Below, in pieces: positions 15,401-28,975 of a stretch of DNA of 64,000 bases. The stretch is from Colletes latitarsis. Lineage: Eukaryota > Arthropoda > Insecta > Hymenoptera > Colletidae. The position numbers were made by a program, and so were the translations under genes. Positions within the stretch are counted from its first letter, which is position 1. Each line of letters opens with the position of its first letter. The notes under the pieces are model-generated. The model did no database searches. It had not been told where the DNA came from and saw only the letters and a program-made list of their open reading frames with translations. The DNA lies in the NCBI RefSeq assembly GCF_051014445.1, contig NC_135144.1:558001-622000 (forward strand). The letters run 5' to 3'.

Positions 15401-18400
15401 TCTGGGTTAGGTCCGGGATATGCTCGCAGATGGCTTATACTTTCGCCTTTTTCGCAAACTTGTTGGCCAGATCCTGGGTTTTTTCCGTGTTTGAATCACG
15501 TAGTAATGTGGTAACACACTGAAGCAGTCAATTAAACCTGGTTTCGATCAATATTTCAGAGGATAACACCGGTTAGGTCTGGGTTAGGTCTGGGAAATGC
15601 GCGCATCTGGCTTATTCTTTCGCATTCTTCGCATACTTGTTGGCCAGATCCTGGGTATTTTCCGTGTTTGAAACACGTAGTAATGTGGTAACACACTGAA
15701 GCAGTCAATTAAACCTGGTTTCGATCAATATTTCAGAGGATAACACCGGTTAGGTCGGGGTTAGGTCTGGGAAATGCGCGCATCTGGCTTATTCTTTCGC
15801 ATTCTTCGCATACTTGTTGGCCAGATCCTGGGTATTTTCGGTGTTTGAAACACGTAGTAATGTGGTAACACACTGAAGCAGTCAATTAAACCTGGTTTCG
15901 ATCAATATTTCAGAGGATAACACCGGTTAGGTCTGGGTTAGGTCTGGGAAATGCGCGCATCTGGCTTATTCTTTCGCATTCTTCGCATACTTGTTGGCCA
16001 GATCCTGGGTATTTTCCGTGTTTGACACACGTAGTAATGTGGTAACACACTGAAGCAGTCAATTAAACCTGGTTTCGATCAATATTTTAGAGGATAACGC
16101 CGGTTAGGTCTGGGTTAGGTCTGGGAAATGCGCGCATCTGGCTCATGATTTTGCCTTCTTCGCATACTTGTTGGCCAGATCCTAGGTATTTTCCGTGTTT
16201 GAATCACGTAGTAATGTGGTAACACACTGAAGCAGTCAATTAAACCTGGTTTCGATCAATATTTCAGAGGATAACACCGGTTAGGTCTGGGTTAGGTCTG
16301 GGTTATGCCCGGATCTGGCTCATGATTTTGCCTTCTTCGCATACTTGTTGGCCAGATCCTGGGTTTTTTTCGTGTTTGAATCACGTAGTAATGTGGTAAT
16401 ACACTGAAGCAGTCAATTAAACCTGGTTTCGATCAATATTTTAGAGGATAACACCGGTTAGGTCTGGGTTAGGTCTGGGTTATGCCCGCATCTGGCTCAT
16501 GATTTTGCCTTCTTCGCATACTTGTTGGCCAGATCTTGGGTTTTTTTCGTGTTTGAATCACGTAGTAATGTGGTAACACACTGAAGCAGTCAATTAAACC
16601 TGGTTTCGATCAATATTTTAGAGGATAACACCGGTTAGGTCTGGGTTAGGTCTGGGTTATGCCCGCATCTGGCTCATGATTCTGCCTTCATCGCATACTT
16701 GTTGGCCAGATCCTGGGTTTTTTCCGTGTTTGAATCACGTAGTACTGTGGTAACACACTGAAGCAGTCAATTAAACCTGGTTTCGATCAATATTTCAGAG
16801 GATAACGCCGGTTAGGTCTGGGTTAGGTCTGGGAAATGCGCGCATCTGGCTCATGATTTTGCCTTCTTCGCATACTTGTTGGCCAGATCCTGGGTATTTT
16901 CCGTGTTTGAATCACGTAGTCATGTGGTAACACACTGAAGCAGTCAATTAAACCTGGTTTCGAACAATATTTCAGAGGATAACACCGGTTAGGTCTGGGT
17001 TAGGTCTGGGTTATGCCCGCATCTGGCTCATGATTTTCCCTTCTTCGCATACTTGTTGGCCAGATCCTGGGGTTTTTTCGTGTTTGAATCACGTAGTAAT
17101 GTGGTAACACACTGAAGCAGTCAATTAAACCTGGTTTCGATCAATATTTCAGAGGATAACGCCGGTTAGGTCTGGGTTAGGTCTGGGAAATGCGCGCATC
17201 TGGCTCATGATTTTGCCTTCTTCGCATACTTGTTGGCCAGATCCTGGGTATTTTCCGTGTTTGAAACACGTAGTAATGTGGTAACACACTGAAGCAGTCA
17301 ATTAAACCTGGTTTCGATCAATATTTCAGAGGATAACACCGGTTAGGTCTGGGTTAGGTCTGGGTTATGCCCGCATCTGGCTCATGATTTTGCCTTCTTC
17401 GCATACTTGTTGGCCAAATCCTGGGTTTTTTTCGTGTTTGAATCACGTAGTAATGTGGTAATACACTGAAGCAGTCAATTAAACCTGGTTTCGATCAATA
17501 TTTTAGAGGATAACACCAGTTAGGTCTGGGTTAGGTCTGGGTTACGCCCGCATCTGGCTCATGATTTTGCCTTCTTCGCATACTTGTTGGCCAGATCCTG
17601 GGTTTTTTTCGTGTTTGAATCACGTAGTAATGTGGTAACACACTGAAGCAGACAATTAAACCTGGTTTCGATCAATATTTTAGAGGATAACACCGGTTAG
17701 GTCTGGGTTAGGTCTGGGTTATGCCCGCATCTGGCTCATGATTTTGCCTTCATCACATACTTGTTGGCCAGATCCTGGGTTTTTTCGGGTTTGAATCACG
17801 TAGTAATGTGGTACCACACAGAAACAGTCCACTAAACCTGGATTCGGACAGTATTTAGGAGGATAACACCGGTTAGGTCTGGGTTAGGTCCGGGATATGC
17901 GCGCAGATGGCTTATACTTTCGCCTTTTTCGCAAACTTGTTGGCCAGATCCTGGGTTTTTTCCGTGTTTGAATCACGTAGTAATGTGGTAACACACTGAA
18001 GCAGTCAATTAAACCTGGTTTCGATCAATATTTCAGAGGATAACACCGGTTAGGTCTGGGTTAGGTCTGGGAAATGCGCGCATCTGGCTTATTCTTTCGC
18101 ATTCTTCGCATACTTGTTGGCCAGATCCTGGGTATTTTCCGTGTTTGAAACACGTAGTAATGTGGTAACACACTGAAGCAGTCAATTAAACCTGGTTTCG
18201 ATCAATATTTCAGAGGATAACACCGGTTAGGTCTGGGTTAGGTCTGGGAAATGCGCGCATCTGGCTTATTCTCTCGCATTCTTCGCATACTTGTTGGCCA
18301 GATCCTGGGTATTTTCGGTGTTTGAAACACGTAGTAATGTGGTAACACACTGAAGCAGTCAATTAAACCTGGTTTCGATCAATATTTTAGAGGATAACAC

Positions 18401-21400
18401 CGGTTAGGTCTGGGTTAGGTCTGGGTTATGCCCGCATCTGGCTCATGATTTTGCCTTCATCACATACTTGTTGGCCAGATCCTGGGTTTTTTCGGGTTTG
18501 AATCACGTAGTAATGTGGTACCACACAGAAACAGTCCACTAAACCTGGATTCGGACAGTATTTAGGAGGATAGCACCGGTTAGGTCTGGGTTAGGTCCGG
18601 GATATGCGCGCAGATGGCTTATACTTTCGCCTTTTTCGCAAACTTGTTGGCCAGATCCTGGGTTTTTTTCGTGTTTGAATCACGTAGGAATGTGGTAACA
18701 CACTGAAGCAGTCAATTAAACCTGGTTTCGATCAATATTTTAGAGGATAACACCGGTTAGGTCTGGGTTAGGTCTGGGTTATGCCCGCATCTGGCTCATG
18801 ATTTTGCCTTCTTCGCATACTTGTTGGCCAGATCCTGGGGTTTTTTCGTGTTTGAATCACGTAGTAATGTGGTAACACACTGAAGCAGTCAATTAAACCT
18901 GGTTTCGATCAATATTTTAGAGGATAACACCGGTTAGGTCTGGGTTAGGTCTGGGTTATGCCCGCATCTGGCTCATGATTTTGCCTTCATCGCATACTTG
19001 TTGGCCAGATCCTGGGTTTTCTCCGTGTTTGAATCACGTAGTAATGTGGTAACTCACTGAAGCAGTCAATTAAACCTGGTTTCGATCAATATTTCAGAGG
19101 ATAACACCGGTTAGGTCTGGGTTATGCCCGCATCTGGCTCATGATTTTGCCTTCTTCGCATACTTGTTGGCCAGATCCTGGGTTTTTTTCGTGTTTGAAT
19201 CACGTAGTAATGTGGTAAGACACTGAAGCAGTCAATTAAACCTGGTTTCGATCAATATTTCAGAGGATAACACCGGTTAGGTCTGGGTTAGGTCTGGGAA
19301 ATGCGCGCATCTGGCTTATTCATTCGCATTCTTCGCATACTTGTTGGCCAGATCCTGGGTATTTTCCGTGTTTGAAACACGTAGTAATGTGGTAACACAC
19401 TGAAGCAGTCAATTAAACCTGGTTTCGATCAATATTTTAGAGGATAACGCCGGTTAGGTCTGGGTCAGGTCTGGGTTATGCACGCATCTGGCTCATGATT
19501 TTGCCTTCATCGCATACTTGTTGGCCAGATCCTGGTTTTTTTCCGTGTTTGAATCACGTAGTAATGTGGTAACTCACTGAAGCAGTCAATTAAACCTGGT
19601 TTCGATCAATATTTCAGAGGATAACACCGGTTAGGTCTGGGTTATGCCCGCATCTGGCTCATGATTTTGCCTTCTTCGCATACTTGTTGGCCAGATCCTG
19701 GGTTTTTTTCGTGTTTGAATCACGTAGTAATGTGGTAATACACTGAAGCAGTCAATTAAACCTGGTTTCGATCAATATTTTAGAGGATAACACCAGTTAG
19801 GTCTGGGTTAGGTCTGGGTTACGCCCGCATCTGGCTCATGATTTTGCCTTCTTCGCATACTTGTTGGCCAGATCCTGGGTTTTTTTCGTGTTTGAATCAC
19901 GTAGTAATGTGGTAACACACTGAAGCAGACAATTAAACCTGGTTTCGATCAATATTTTAGAGGATAACACCGGTTAGGTCTGGGTTAGGTCTGGGTTATT
20001 CCCGCATCTGGCTAATGATTTTGCCTTCATCACATACTTGTTGGCCAGATCCTGGGTTTTTTCGGGTTTGAATCACGTAGTAATGTGGTACCACACAGAA
20101 ACAGTCCACTAAACCTGGATTCGGACAGTATTTAGGAGGATAACACCGGTTAGGTCTGGGTTAGGTCCGGGATATGCGCGCAGATGGCTTATACTTTCGC
20201 CTTTTTCGCAAACTTGTTGGCCAGATCCTGGGTTTTTTCCGTGTTTGAATCACGTAGTAATGTGGTAACACACTGAAGCAGTCAATTAAACCTGGTTTCG
20301 ATCGATATTTCAGACGATAACACCGGTTAGGTCTGGGTTAGGTCTGGGAAATGCGCGCATCTGGCTTATTCTTTCGCATTCTTCGCATACTTGTTGGCCA
20401 GATCCTGGGTATTTTCCGTGTTTGAAACACGTAGTAATGTGGTAACACACTGAAGCAGTCAATTAAACCTGGTTTCGATCAATATTTCAGAGGATAACAC
20501 CGGTTAGGTCTGGGTTAGGTCTGGGAAATGCGCGCATCTGGCTTATTCTTTCGCATTCTTCGCATACTTGTTGGCCAGATCCTGGGTATTTTCGGTGTTT
20601 GAAACACGTAGTAATGTGGTAACACACTGAAGCAGTCAATTAAACCTGGTTTCGATCAATATTTCAGAGGATAACACCGGTTAGGTCTGGGTTAGGTCTG
20701 GGAAATGCGCGCATCTGGCTTATTCTTTCGCATTCTTCGCATACTTGTTGGCCAGATCCTGGGTATTTTCCGTGTTTGAAACACGTAGTAATGTGGTAAC
20801 ACACTGAAGCAGTCAATTAAACCTGGTTTCGATCAATATTTTAGAGGATAACGCCGGTTAGGTCTGGGTTAGGTCTGGGAAATGCGCGCATCTGGCTCAT
20901 GATTTTGCCTTCTTCGCATACTTGTTGGCCAGATCATAGGTATTTTCCGTGTTTGAATCACGTAGTAATGTGGTAACACACTGAAGCAGTCAATTAAACC
21001 TGGTTTCGATCAATATTTCAGAGGATAACACCGGTTAGGTCTGGGTTAGGTCTGGGTTATGCCCGGATCTGGCTCATGATTTTGCCTTCTTCGCATACTT
21101 GTTGGCCAGATCCTGGGTTTTTTCCGTGTTTGAATCACGTAGTAATGTGGTAATACACTGAAGCAGTCAATTAAACCTGGTTTCGATCAATATTTTAGAG
21201 GATAACACCGGTTAGGTCTGGGTTAGGTCTGGGTTATGCCCGCATCTGGCTCATGATTTTGCTTTCTTCGCATACTTGTTGGCCAGATCTTGGGTTTTTT
21301 TCGTGTTTGAATCACGTAGTAATGTGGTACCACACAGAAACAGTCCACTAAACCTGGATTCGGACAGTATTTAGGAGGATAACACCGGTTAGGTCTGGGT

Positions 21401-24400
21401 TAGGTCCGGGATATGCGCGCATATGGCTTATACTTTCGCCTTTTTCGCAAACTTGTTGGCCAGATCCTGGGTTTTTTCCGTGTTTGAATCACGTAGTAAT
21501 GTGGTAACACACTGAAGCAGTCAATTAAACCTGGTTTCGATCAATATTTCAGAGGATAACACCGGTTAGGTCTGGGTTACGTCTGGGAAATGCGCGCATC
21601 TGGCTTATTCTTTCGCATTCTTCGCATACTTGTTGGCCAGATCCTGGGTATTTTCCGTGTTTGAAACACGTAGTAATGTGGTAACACACTGAAGCAGTCA
21701 ATTAAACCTGGTTTCGATCAATATTTTAGAGGATAACGCCGGTTAGGTCTGGGTTAGGTCTGGGAAATGCGCGCATCTGGCTCATGATTTTGCCTTCTTC
21801 GCATACTTGTTGGCCAGATCATAGGTATTTTCCGTGTTTGAATCACGTAGTAATGTGGTAACACACTGAAGCAGTCAATTAAACCTGGTTTCGATCAATA
21901 TTTCAGAGGATAACACCGGTTAGGTCTGGGTTAGGTCTGGGTTATGCCCGGATCTGGCTCATGATTTTGCCTTCTTCGCATACTTGTTGGCCAGATCCTG
22001 GGTTTTTTTCGTGTTTGAATCACGTAGTAATGTGGTAATACACTGAAGCAGTCAATTAAACCTGGTTTCGATCAATATTTTAGAGGATAACACCGGTTAG
22101 GTCTGGGTTAGGTCTGGGTTATGCCCGCATCTGGCTCATGATTTTGCCTTCTTCGCATACTTGTTGGCCAGATCTTGGGTTTTTTTCGTGTTTGAATCAC
22201 GTAGTAATGTGGTACCACACAGAAACAGTCCACTAAACCTGGATTCGGACAGTATTTAGGAGGATAACACCGGTTAGGTCTGGGTTAGGTCCGGGATATG
22301 CGCGCATATGGCTTATACTTTCGCCTTTTTCGCAAACTTGTTGGCCAGATCCTGGGTTTTTTCCGTGTTTGAATCACGTAGTAATGTGGTAACACACTGA
22401 AGCAGTCAATTAAACCTGGTTTCGATCAATATTTCAGAGGATAACACCGGTTAGGTCTGGGTTACGTCTGGGAAATGCGCGCATCTGGCTTATACTTTCG
22501 CCTTCTTCGCATACTTGTTGGCCAGATCCTGGGTTTTTTTCGTGTTTGAATCACGTAGGAATGTGGTAACACACTGAAGCAGTCAATTAAACCTGGTTTC
22601 GATCAATATTTCAGAGGATAACACCGGTTAGGTCTGGGTTAGGTCTGGGTTATGCCCGCATCTGGCTCATGATTTTGCCTTCTTCGCATACTTGTTGGCC
22701 AGATCCTGGGGTTTTTTCGTGTTTGAATCACGTAGTAATGTGGTAACACACTGAAGCAGTCAATTAAACCTGGTTTCGATCAATATTTTAGAGGATAACA
22801 CCGGTTAGGTCTGGGTTAGGTCTGGGTTGTGCCCGCAACTGGCTCATGATTTTGCCTTCATCGCATACTTGTTGGCCAGATCCTGGGTTTTTTCCGTGTT
22901 TGAATCACGTAGTAATGTGGTAACTCACTGAAGCAGTCAATTAAACCTGGTTTCGATCAATATTTCAGAGGATAACACCGGTTAGGTCTGGGTTATGCCC
23001 GCATCTGGCTCATGATTTTGCCTTCTTCGCATACTTGTTGGCCAGATCCTGGGTTTTTTCCGTGTTTGAATCACGTAGTAATGTGGTAACACACTGAAGC
23101 AGTCTATTAAACCTGATTTCGATCAATATTTTAGAGGATAACACCGGTTAGGTCTGGGTTAGGTCTGGGTTATGCCCGCATCTGGCTCATGATTTTGCCT
23201 TCTTCGCATACTTGTTGGCCAGATCCTGGGTTTTTTTCGTGTTTGAATCACGTAGTAATGTGGTAACTCACTGAAGCAGTCAATTAAACCTGGTTTCGAT
23301 CAATATTTCAGAGGATAACACCGGTTAGGTCTGGGTTACGTCTGGGTTATGCCCGCATCTGGCTCATGATTTTGCCTTCATCGCATACTTGTTGGCCAGA
23401 TCCTGGGTTTCTTCCGTGTTTGAATCACGTAGTAATGTGGTAACTCACTGAAGCAGTCAATTAAACCTGGTTTCGATCAATATTTTAGAGGATAACACCG
23501 GTTAGGTCTGGGTTAGGTCTGGGTTTTGCCCGGATCTGGCTCATGATTTTGCCTTCTTCGCATACTTGTTGGCCAGATCCTGGGTTTTTTTCGTGTTTGA
23601 ATCACGTAGTAATGTGGTAATACACTGAAGCAGTCAATTAAACCTGGTTTCGATCAATATTTTAGAGGATAACACCGGTTAGGTCTGGGTTAGGTCTGGG
23701 AAATGCGCGCATCTGGCTTATTCTTTCGCATTCTTCGCATACTTGTTGGCCAGATCCTGGGTATTTTCCGTGTTTGAAACACGTAGTAATGTGGTAACAC
23801 ACTGAAGCAGTCAATTAAACCTGGTTTCGATCAATATTTCAGAGGATAACACCGGTTAGGTCTGGGTTAGGTCTGGGTTATGCCCGCATCTGGCTCATGA
23901 TTTTGCCTTCTTCGCATACTTGTTGGCCAGATCCTGGGTTTTTTTCGTGTTTGAATCACGTAGGAATGTGGTAACACACTGAAGCAGTCAATTAAACCTG
24001 GTTTCGATCAATATTTTAGAGGATAACACCGGTTAGGTCTGGGTTAGGTCTGGGTTATGCCCGCATCTGGCTCATGATTTTGCCTTCATCACATACTTGT
24101 TGGCCAGATCCTGGGTTTTTTCGGGTTTGAATCACGTAGTAATGTGGTACCACACAGAAACAGTCCACTAAACCTGGATTCGGACAGTATTTAGGAGGAT
24201 AACACCGGTTAGGTCTGGGTTAGGTCCGGGATATGCGCGCAGATGGCTTATACTTTCGCCTTTTTCGCAAACTTGTTGGCCAGATCCTGGGTTTTTTCCG
24301 TGTTTGAATCACGTAGTAATGTGGTAACACTCTGAAGCAGTCAATTAAACCTGGTTTCGATCAATATTTCAGAGGATAACACCGGTTAGGTCTGGGTTAG

Positions 24401-27116
24401 GTCTGGGAAATGCGCGCATCTGGCTTATTCTTTCGCATTCTTCGCATACTTGTTGGCCAGATCCTGGGTATTTTCCGTGTTTGAAACACGTAGTAATGTG
24501 GTAACACACTGAAGCAGTCAATTAAACCTGGTTTCGATCAATATTTCAGAGGATAACACCGGTTAGGTCTGGGTTAGGTCTGGGAAATGCGCGCATCTGG
24601 CTTATTCTTTCGCATTCTTCGCATACTTGTTGGCCAGATCCTGGGTATTTTCGGTGTTTGAAACACGTAGTAATGTGGTAACACACTGAAGCAGTCAATT
24701 AAACCTGGTTTCGATCAATATTTCAGAGGATAACACCGGTTAGGTCTGGGTTAGGTCTGGGAAATGCGCGCATCTGGCTTATTCTTTCGCATTCTTCGCA
24801 TACTTGTTGGCCAGATCCTGGGTATTTTCCGTGTTTGAAACACGTAGTAATGTGGTAACACACTGAAGCAGTCAATTAAACCAGGTTTCGATCAATATTT
24901 TAGAGGATAACGCCGGTTAGGTCTGGGTTAGGTCTGGGAAATGCGCGCATCTGGCTCATGATTTTGCCTTCTTCGCATACTTGTTGGCCAGATCCTAGGT
25001 ATTTTCCGTGTTTGAATCACGTAGTAATGTGGTAACACACTGAAGCAGTCAATTAAACCTGGTTTCGATCAATATTTCAGAGGATAACACCGGTTAGGTC
25101 TGGGTTAGGTCTGGGTTATGCCCGGATCTGGCTCATGATTTTGCCTTCTTCGCATACTTGTTGGCCAGATCCTGGGTTTTTTTCGTGTTTGAATCACGTA
25201 GTAATGTGGTAATACACTGAAGCAGTCAATTAAACCTTGTTTCGATCAATATTTTAGAGGATAACACCGGTTAGGTCTGGGTTAGGTCTGGGTTATGCCC
25301 GCATCTGGCTCATGATTTTGCCTTCTTCGCATACTTGTTGGCCAGATCTTGGGTTTTTTTCGTGTTTGAATCACGTAGTAATGTGGTAACACACTGAAGC
25401 AGTCAATTAAACCTGGTTTCGATCAATATTTTAGAGGATAACACCGGTTAGGTCTGGGTTAGGTCTGGGTTATGCCCGCATCTGGCTCATGATTCTGCCT
25501 TCATCGCATACTTGTTGGCCAGATCCTGGGTTTTTTCCGTGTTTGAATCACGTAGTACTGTGGTAACACACTGAAGCAGTCAATTAAACCTGGTTTCGAT
25601 CAATATTTCAGAGGATAACGCCGGTTAGGTCTGGGTTAGGTCTGGGAAATGCGCGCATCTGGCTCATGATTTTGCCTTCTTCGCATACTTGTTGGCCAGA
25701 TCCTGGGTATTTTCCGTGTTTGAATCACGTAGTCATGTGGTAACACACTGAAGCAGTCAATTAAACCTGGTTTCGATCAATATTTCAGAGGATAACACCG
25801 GTTAGGTCTGGGTTAGGTCTGGGTTATGCCCGCATCTGGCTCATGATTTTGCCTTCTTCGCATACTTGTTGGCCAGATCCTGGGGTTTTTTCGTGTTTGA
25901 ATCACGTAGTAATGTGGTAACACACTGAAGCAGTCAATTAAACCTGGTTTCGATCAATATTTCAGAGGATAACGCCGGTTAGGTCTGGGTTAGGTCTGGG
26001 AAATGCGCGCATCTGGCTCATGATTTTGCCTTCTTCGCATACTTGTTGGCCAGATCCTGGGTATTTTCCGTGTTTGAAACACGTAGTAATGTGGTAACAC
26101 ACTGAAGCAGTCAATTAAACCTGGTTTCGATCAATATTTCAGAGGATAACACCGGTTAGGTCTGGGTTAGGTCTGGGTTATGCCCGCATCTGGCTCATGA
26201 TTTTGCCTTCTTCGCATACTTGTTGGCCAAATCCTGGGTTTTTTTCGTGTTTGAATCACGTAGTAATGTGGTAATACACTGAAGCAGTCAATTAAACCTG
26301 GTTTCGATCAATATTTTAGAGGATAACACCAGTTAGGTCTGGGTTAGGTCTGGGTTACGCCCGCATCTGGCTCATGATTTTGCCTTCTTCGCATACTTGT
26401 TGGCAAGATCCTGGGTTTTTTTCGTCTTTGAATCACGTAGTAATGTGGTAACACACTGAAGCAGACAATTAAACCTGGTTTCGATCAATATTTTAGAGGA
26501 TAACACCGGTTAGGTCTGGGTTAGGTCTGGGTTATGCCCGCATCTGGCTCATGATTTTGCCTTCATCACATACTTGTTGGCCAGATCCTGGGTTTTTTCG
26601 GGTTTGAATCACGTAGTAATGTGGTACCACACAGAAACAGTCCACTAAACCTGGATTCGGACAGTATTTAGGAGGATAACACCGGTTAGGTCTGGGTTAG
26701 GTCCGGGATATGCGCGCAGATGGCTTATACTTTCGCCTTTTTCGCAAACTTGTTGGCCAGATCCTGGGTTTTTTCCGTGTTTGAATCACGTAGTAATGTG
26801 GTAACACACTGAAGCAGTCAATTAAACCTGGTTTCGATCAATATTTCAGAGGATAACACCGGTTAGGTCTGGGTTAGGTCTGGGAAATGCGCGCATCTGG
26901 CTTATTCTTTCGCATTCTTCGCATACTTGTTGGCCAGATCCTGGGTATTTTCCGTGTTTGAAACACGTAGTAATGTGGTAACACACTGAAGCAGTCAATT
27001 AAACCTGGTTTCGATCAATATTTCAGAGGATAACACCGGTTAGGTCTGGGTTAGGTCTGGGAAATGCGCGCATCTGGCTTATTCTCTCGCATTCTTCGCA
27101 TACTTGTTGGCCAGAT
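9491..27116. repeat. Tandem 8,813-bp super-repeat (about 50 monomers, two copies)
   Basis: Copy 1 is 9491-18303 and copy 2 is 18304-27116. Private variants recur at exactly 8,813 bp: GGATAGCACC at 9755 and 18568, CATCACATAC at 9645 and 18458, GGTACC at 9704 and 18517, GGTAAGACAC at 10401 and 19214, CATAGG at 13007 and 21820, AGTACTG at 16741 and 25554. Between about 10.5 and 12.9 kb the offset drops to 8,282 bp (three monomers fewer in copy 2), and a five-monomer local duplication at 20935-21819 helps restore it. Positions were read by eye, so local indels may be incompletely mapped. Confidence 0.85.
18304..18480. repeat. Chimeric satellite monomer at the super-repeat junction
   Basis: The first ~40 bp (TATTTTCGGTG, GAAACACG) match the monomer at 27117. 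The remainder (TTTTAGAGG, TTATGCCCGC, CATCACATAC) matches the monomer at 9491. Both partners are exactly 8,813 bp away, so this is the expected product of an unequal crossover between a class A and a class B monomer, with the breakpoint about 18345-18385. Confidence 0.8.
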
Positions 27117-28975
27117 CCTGGGTATTTTCGGTGTTTGAAACACGTAGTAATGTGGTAACACACTGAAGCAGTCAATTAAACCTGGTTACGATCAATATTT
27201 CAGAGGATAACACCGGTTAGGTCTGGGTTAGGTCTGGGAAATGCGCGCATCTGGCTTATTCTTTCGCATTCTTCGCATACTTGTTGGCCAGATCCTGGGT
27301 ATTTTCCGTGTTTGAAACACGTAGTAATGTGGTAACACACTGAAGCAGTCAATTAAACCTGGTTTCGATCAATATTTTAGAGGATAACGCCGGTTAGGTC
27401 TGGGTTAGGTCTGGGAAATGCGCGCATCTGGCTCGTGATTTTGCCTTCTTCGCATACTTGTTGGCCAGATCCTAGGTATTTTCCGTGTTTGAATCACGTA
27501 GTAATGTGGTAACTCACTGAAGCAGTCAATTAAACCTGGTTTCGATCAATATTTCAGAGGATAACACCGGTTAGGTCTGGGTTAGGTCTGGGTTATGCCC
27601 GGATCTGGCTCATGATTTTGCCTTCTTCGCATACTTGTTGGCCAGATCCTGGGTTTTTTTCGTGTTTGAATCACGTAGTAATGTGGTAATACACTGAAGC
27701 AGTCAATTAAACCTGGTTTCGATCAATATTTTAGAGGATAACACCGGTTAGGTCTGGGTTAGGTCTGGGTTATGCCCGCATCTGGCTCATGATTTTGCCT
27801 TCTTCGCATACTTGTTGGCCAGATCTTGGGTTTTTTTCGTGTTTGAATCACGTAGTAATGTGGTAACACACTGAAGCAGTCAATTAAACCTGGTTTCGAT
27901 CAATATTTTAGAGGATAACACCGGTTAGGTCTGGGTTAGGTCTGGGTTATGCCCGCATCTGGCTCATGATTCTGCCTTCATCGCATACTTGTTGGCCAGA
28001 TCCTGGGTTTTTTCCGTGTTTGAATCACGTAGTACTGTGGTAACACACTGAAGCAGTCAATTAAACCTGGTTTCGATCAATATTTCAGAGGATAACGCCG
28101 GTTAGGTCTGGGTTAGGTCTGGGAAATGCGCGCATCTGGCTCATGATTTTGCCTTCTTCGCATACTTGTTGGCCAGATCCTGGGTATTTTCCGTGTTTGA
28201 ATCACGTAGTCATGTGGTAACACACTGAAGCAGTCAATTAAACCTGGTTTCGATCAATATTTCAGAGGATAACACCGGTTAGGTCTGGGTTAGGTCTGGG
28301 TTATGCCCGCATCTGGCTCATGATTTTGCCTTCTTCGCATACTTGTTGGCCAGATCCTGGGGTTTTTTCGTGTTTGAATCACGTAGTAATGTGGTAACAC
28401 ACTGAAGCAGTCAATTAAACCTGGTTTCGATCAATATTTCAGAGGATAACGCCGGTTAGGTCTGGGTTAGGTCTGGGAAATGCGCGCATCTGGCTCATGA
28501 TTTTGCCTTCTTCGCATACTTGTTGGCCAGATCCTGGGTATTTTCCGTGTTTGAAACACGTAGTAATGTGGTAACACACTGAAGCAGTCAATTAAACCTG
28601 GTTTCGATCAATATTTCAGAGGATAACACCGGTTAGGTCTGGGTTAGGTTTGGGTTATGCCCGCATCTGGCTCATGATTTTGCCTTCTTCGCATACTTGT
28701 TGGCCAAATCCTGGGTTTTTTTCGTGTTTGAATCACGTAGTAATGTGGTAATACACTGAAGCAGTCAATTAAACCTGGTTTCGATCAATATTTTAGAGGA
28801 TACCACCAGTTAGGTCTGGGTTAGGTCTGGGTTACGCCCGCATCTGGCTCATGATTTTGCCTTCTTCGCATACTTGTTGGCCAGATCCTGGGTTTTTTTC
28901 GTGTTTGAATCACGTAGTAATGTGGTAACACACTGAAGCAGACAATTAAACCTGGTTTCGATCAATATTTTAGAG
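23990..28975. repeat. Higher-order repeat, 14 monomers (about 2,477 bp), two tandem copies
   Basis: Variants recur 2,477 bp apart: CCTAGG at 24994 and 27471, AGTACTG at 25554 and 28031, GGCCAAATCC near 26228 and 28705, GCAGACAATT at 26461 and 28938. Fourteen 177-bp monomers would be 2,478 bp. Identity stops near 28975, where the second copy switches to AACGCCGG/AAATGCGCGC monomers. A further copy of the unit lies 8,813 bp upstream, at about 15.3-17.8 kb, as part of the larger duplication. Confidence 0.8.
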
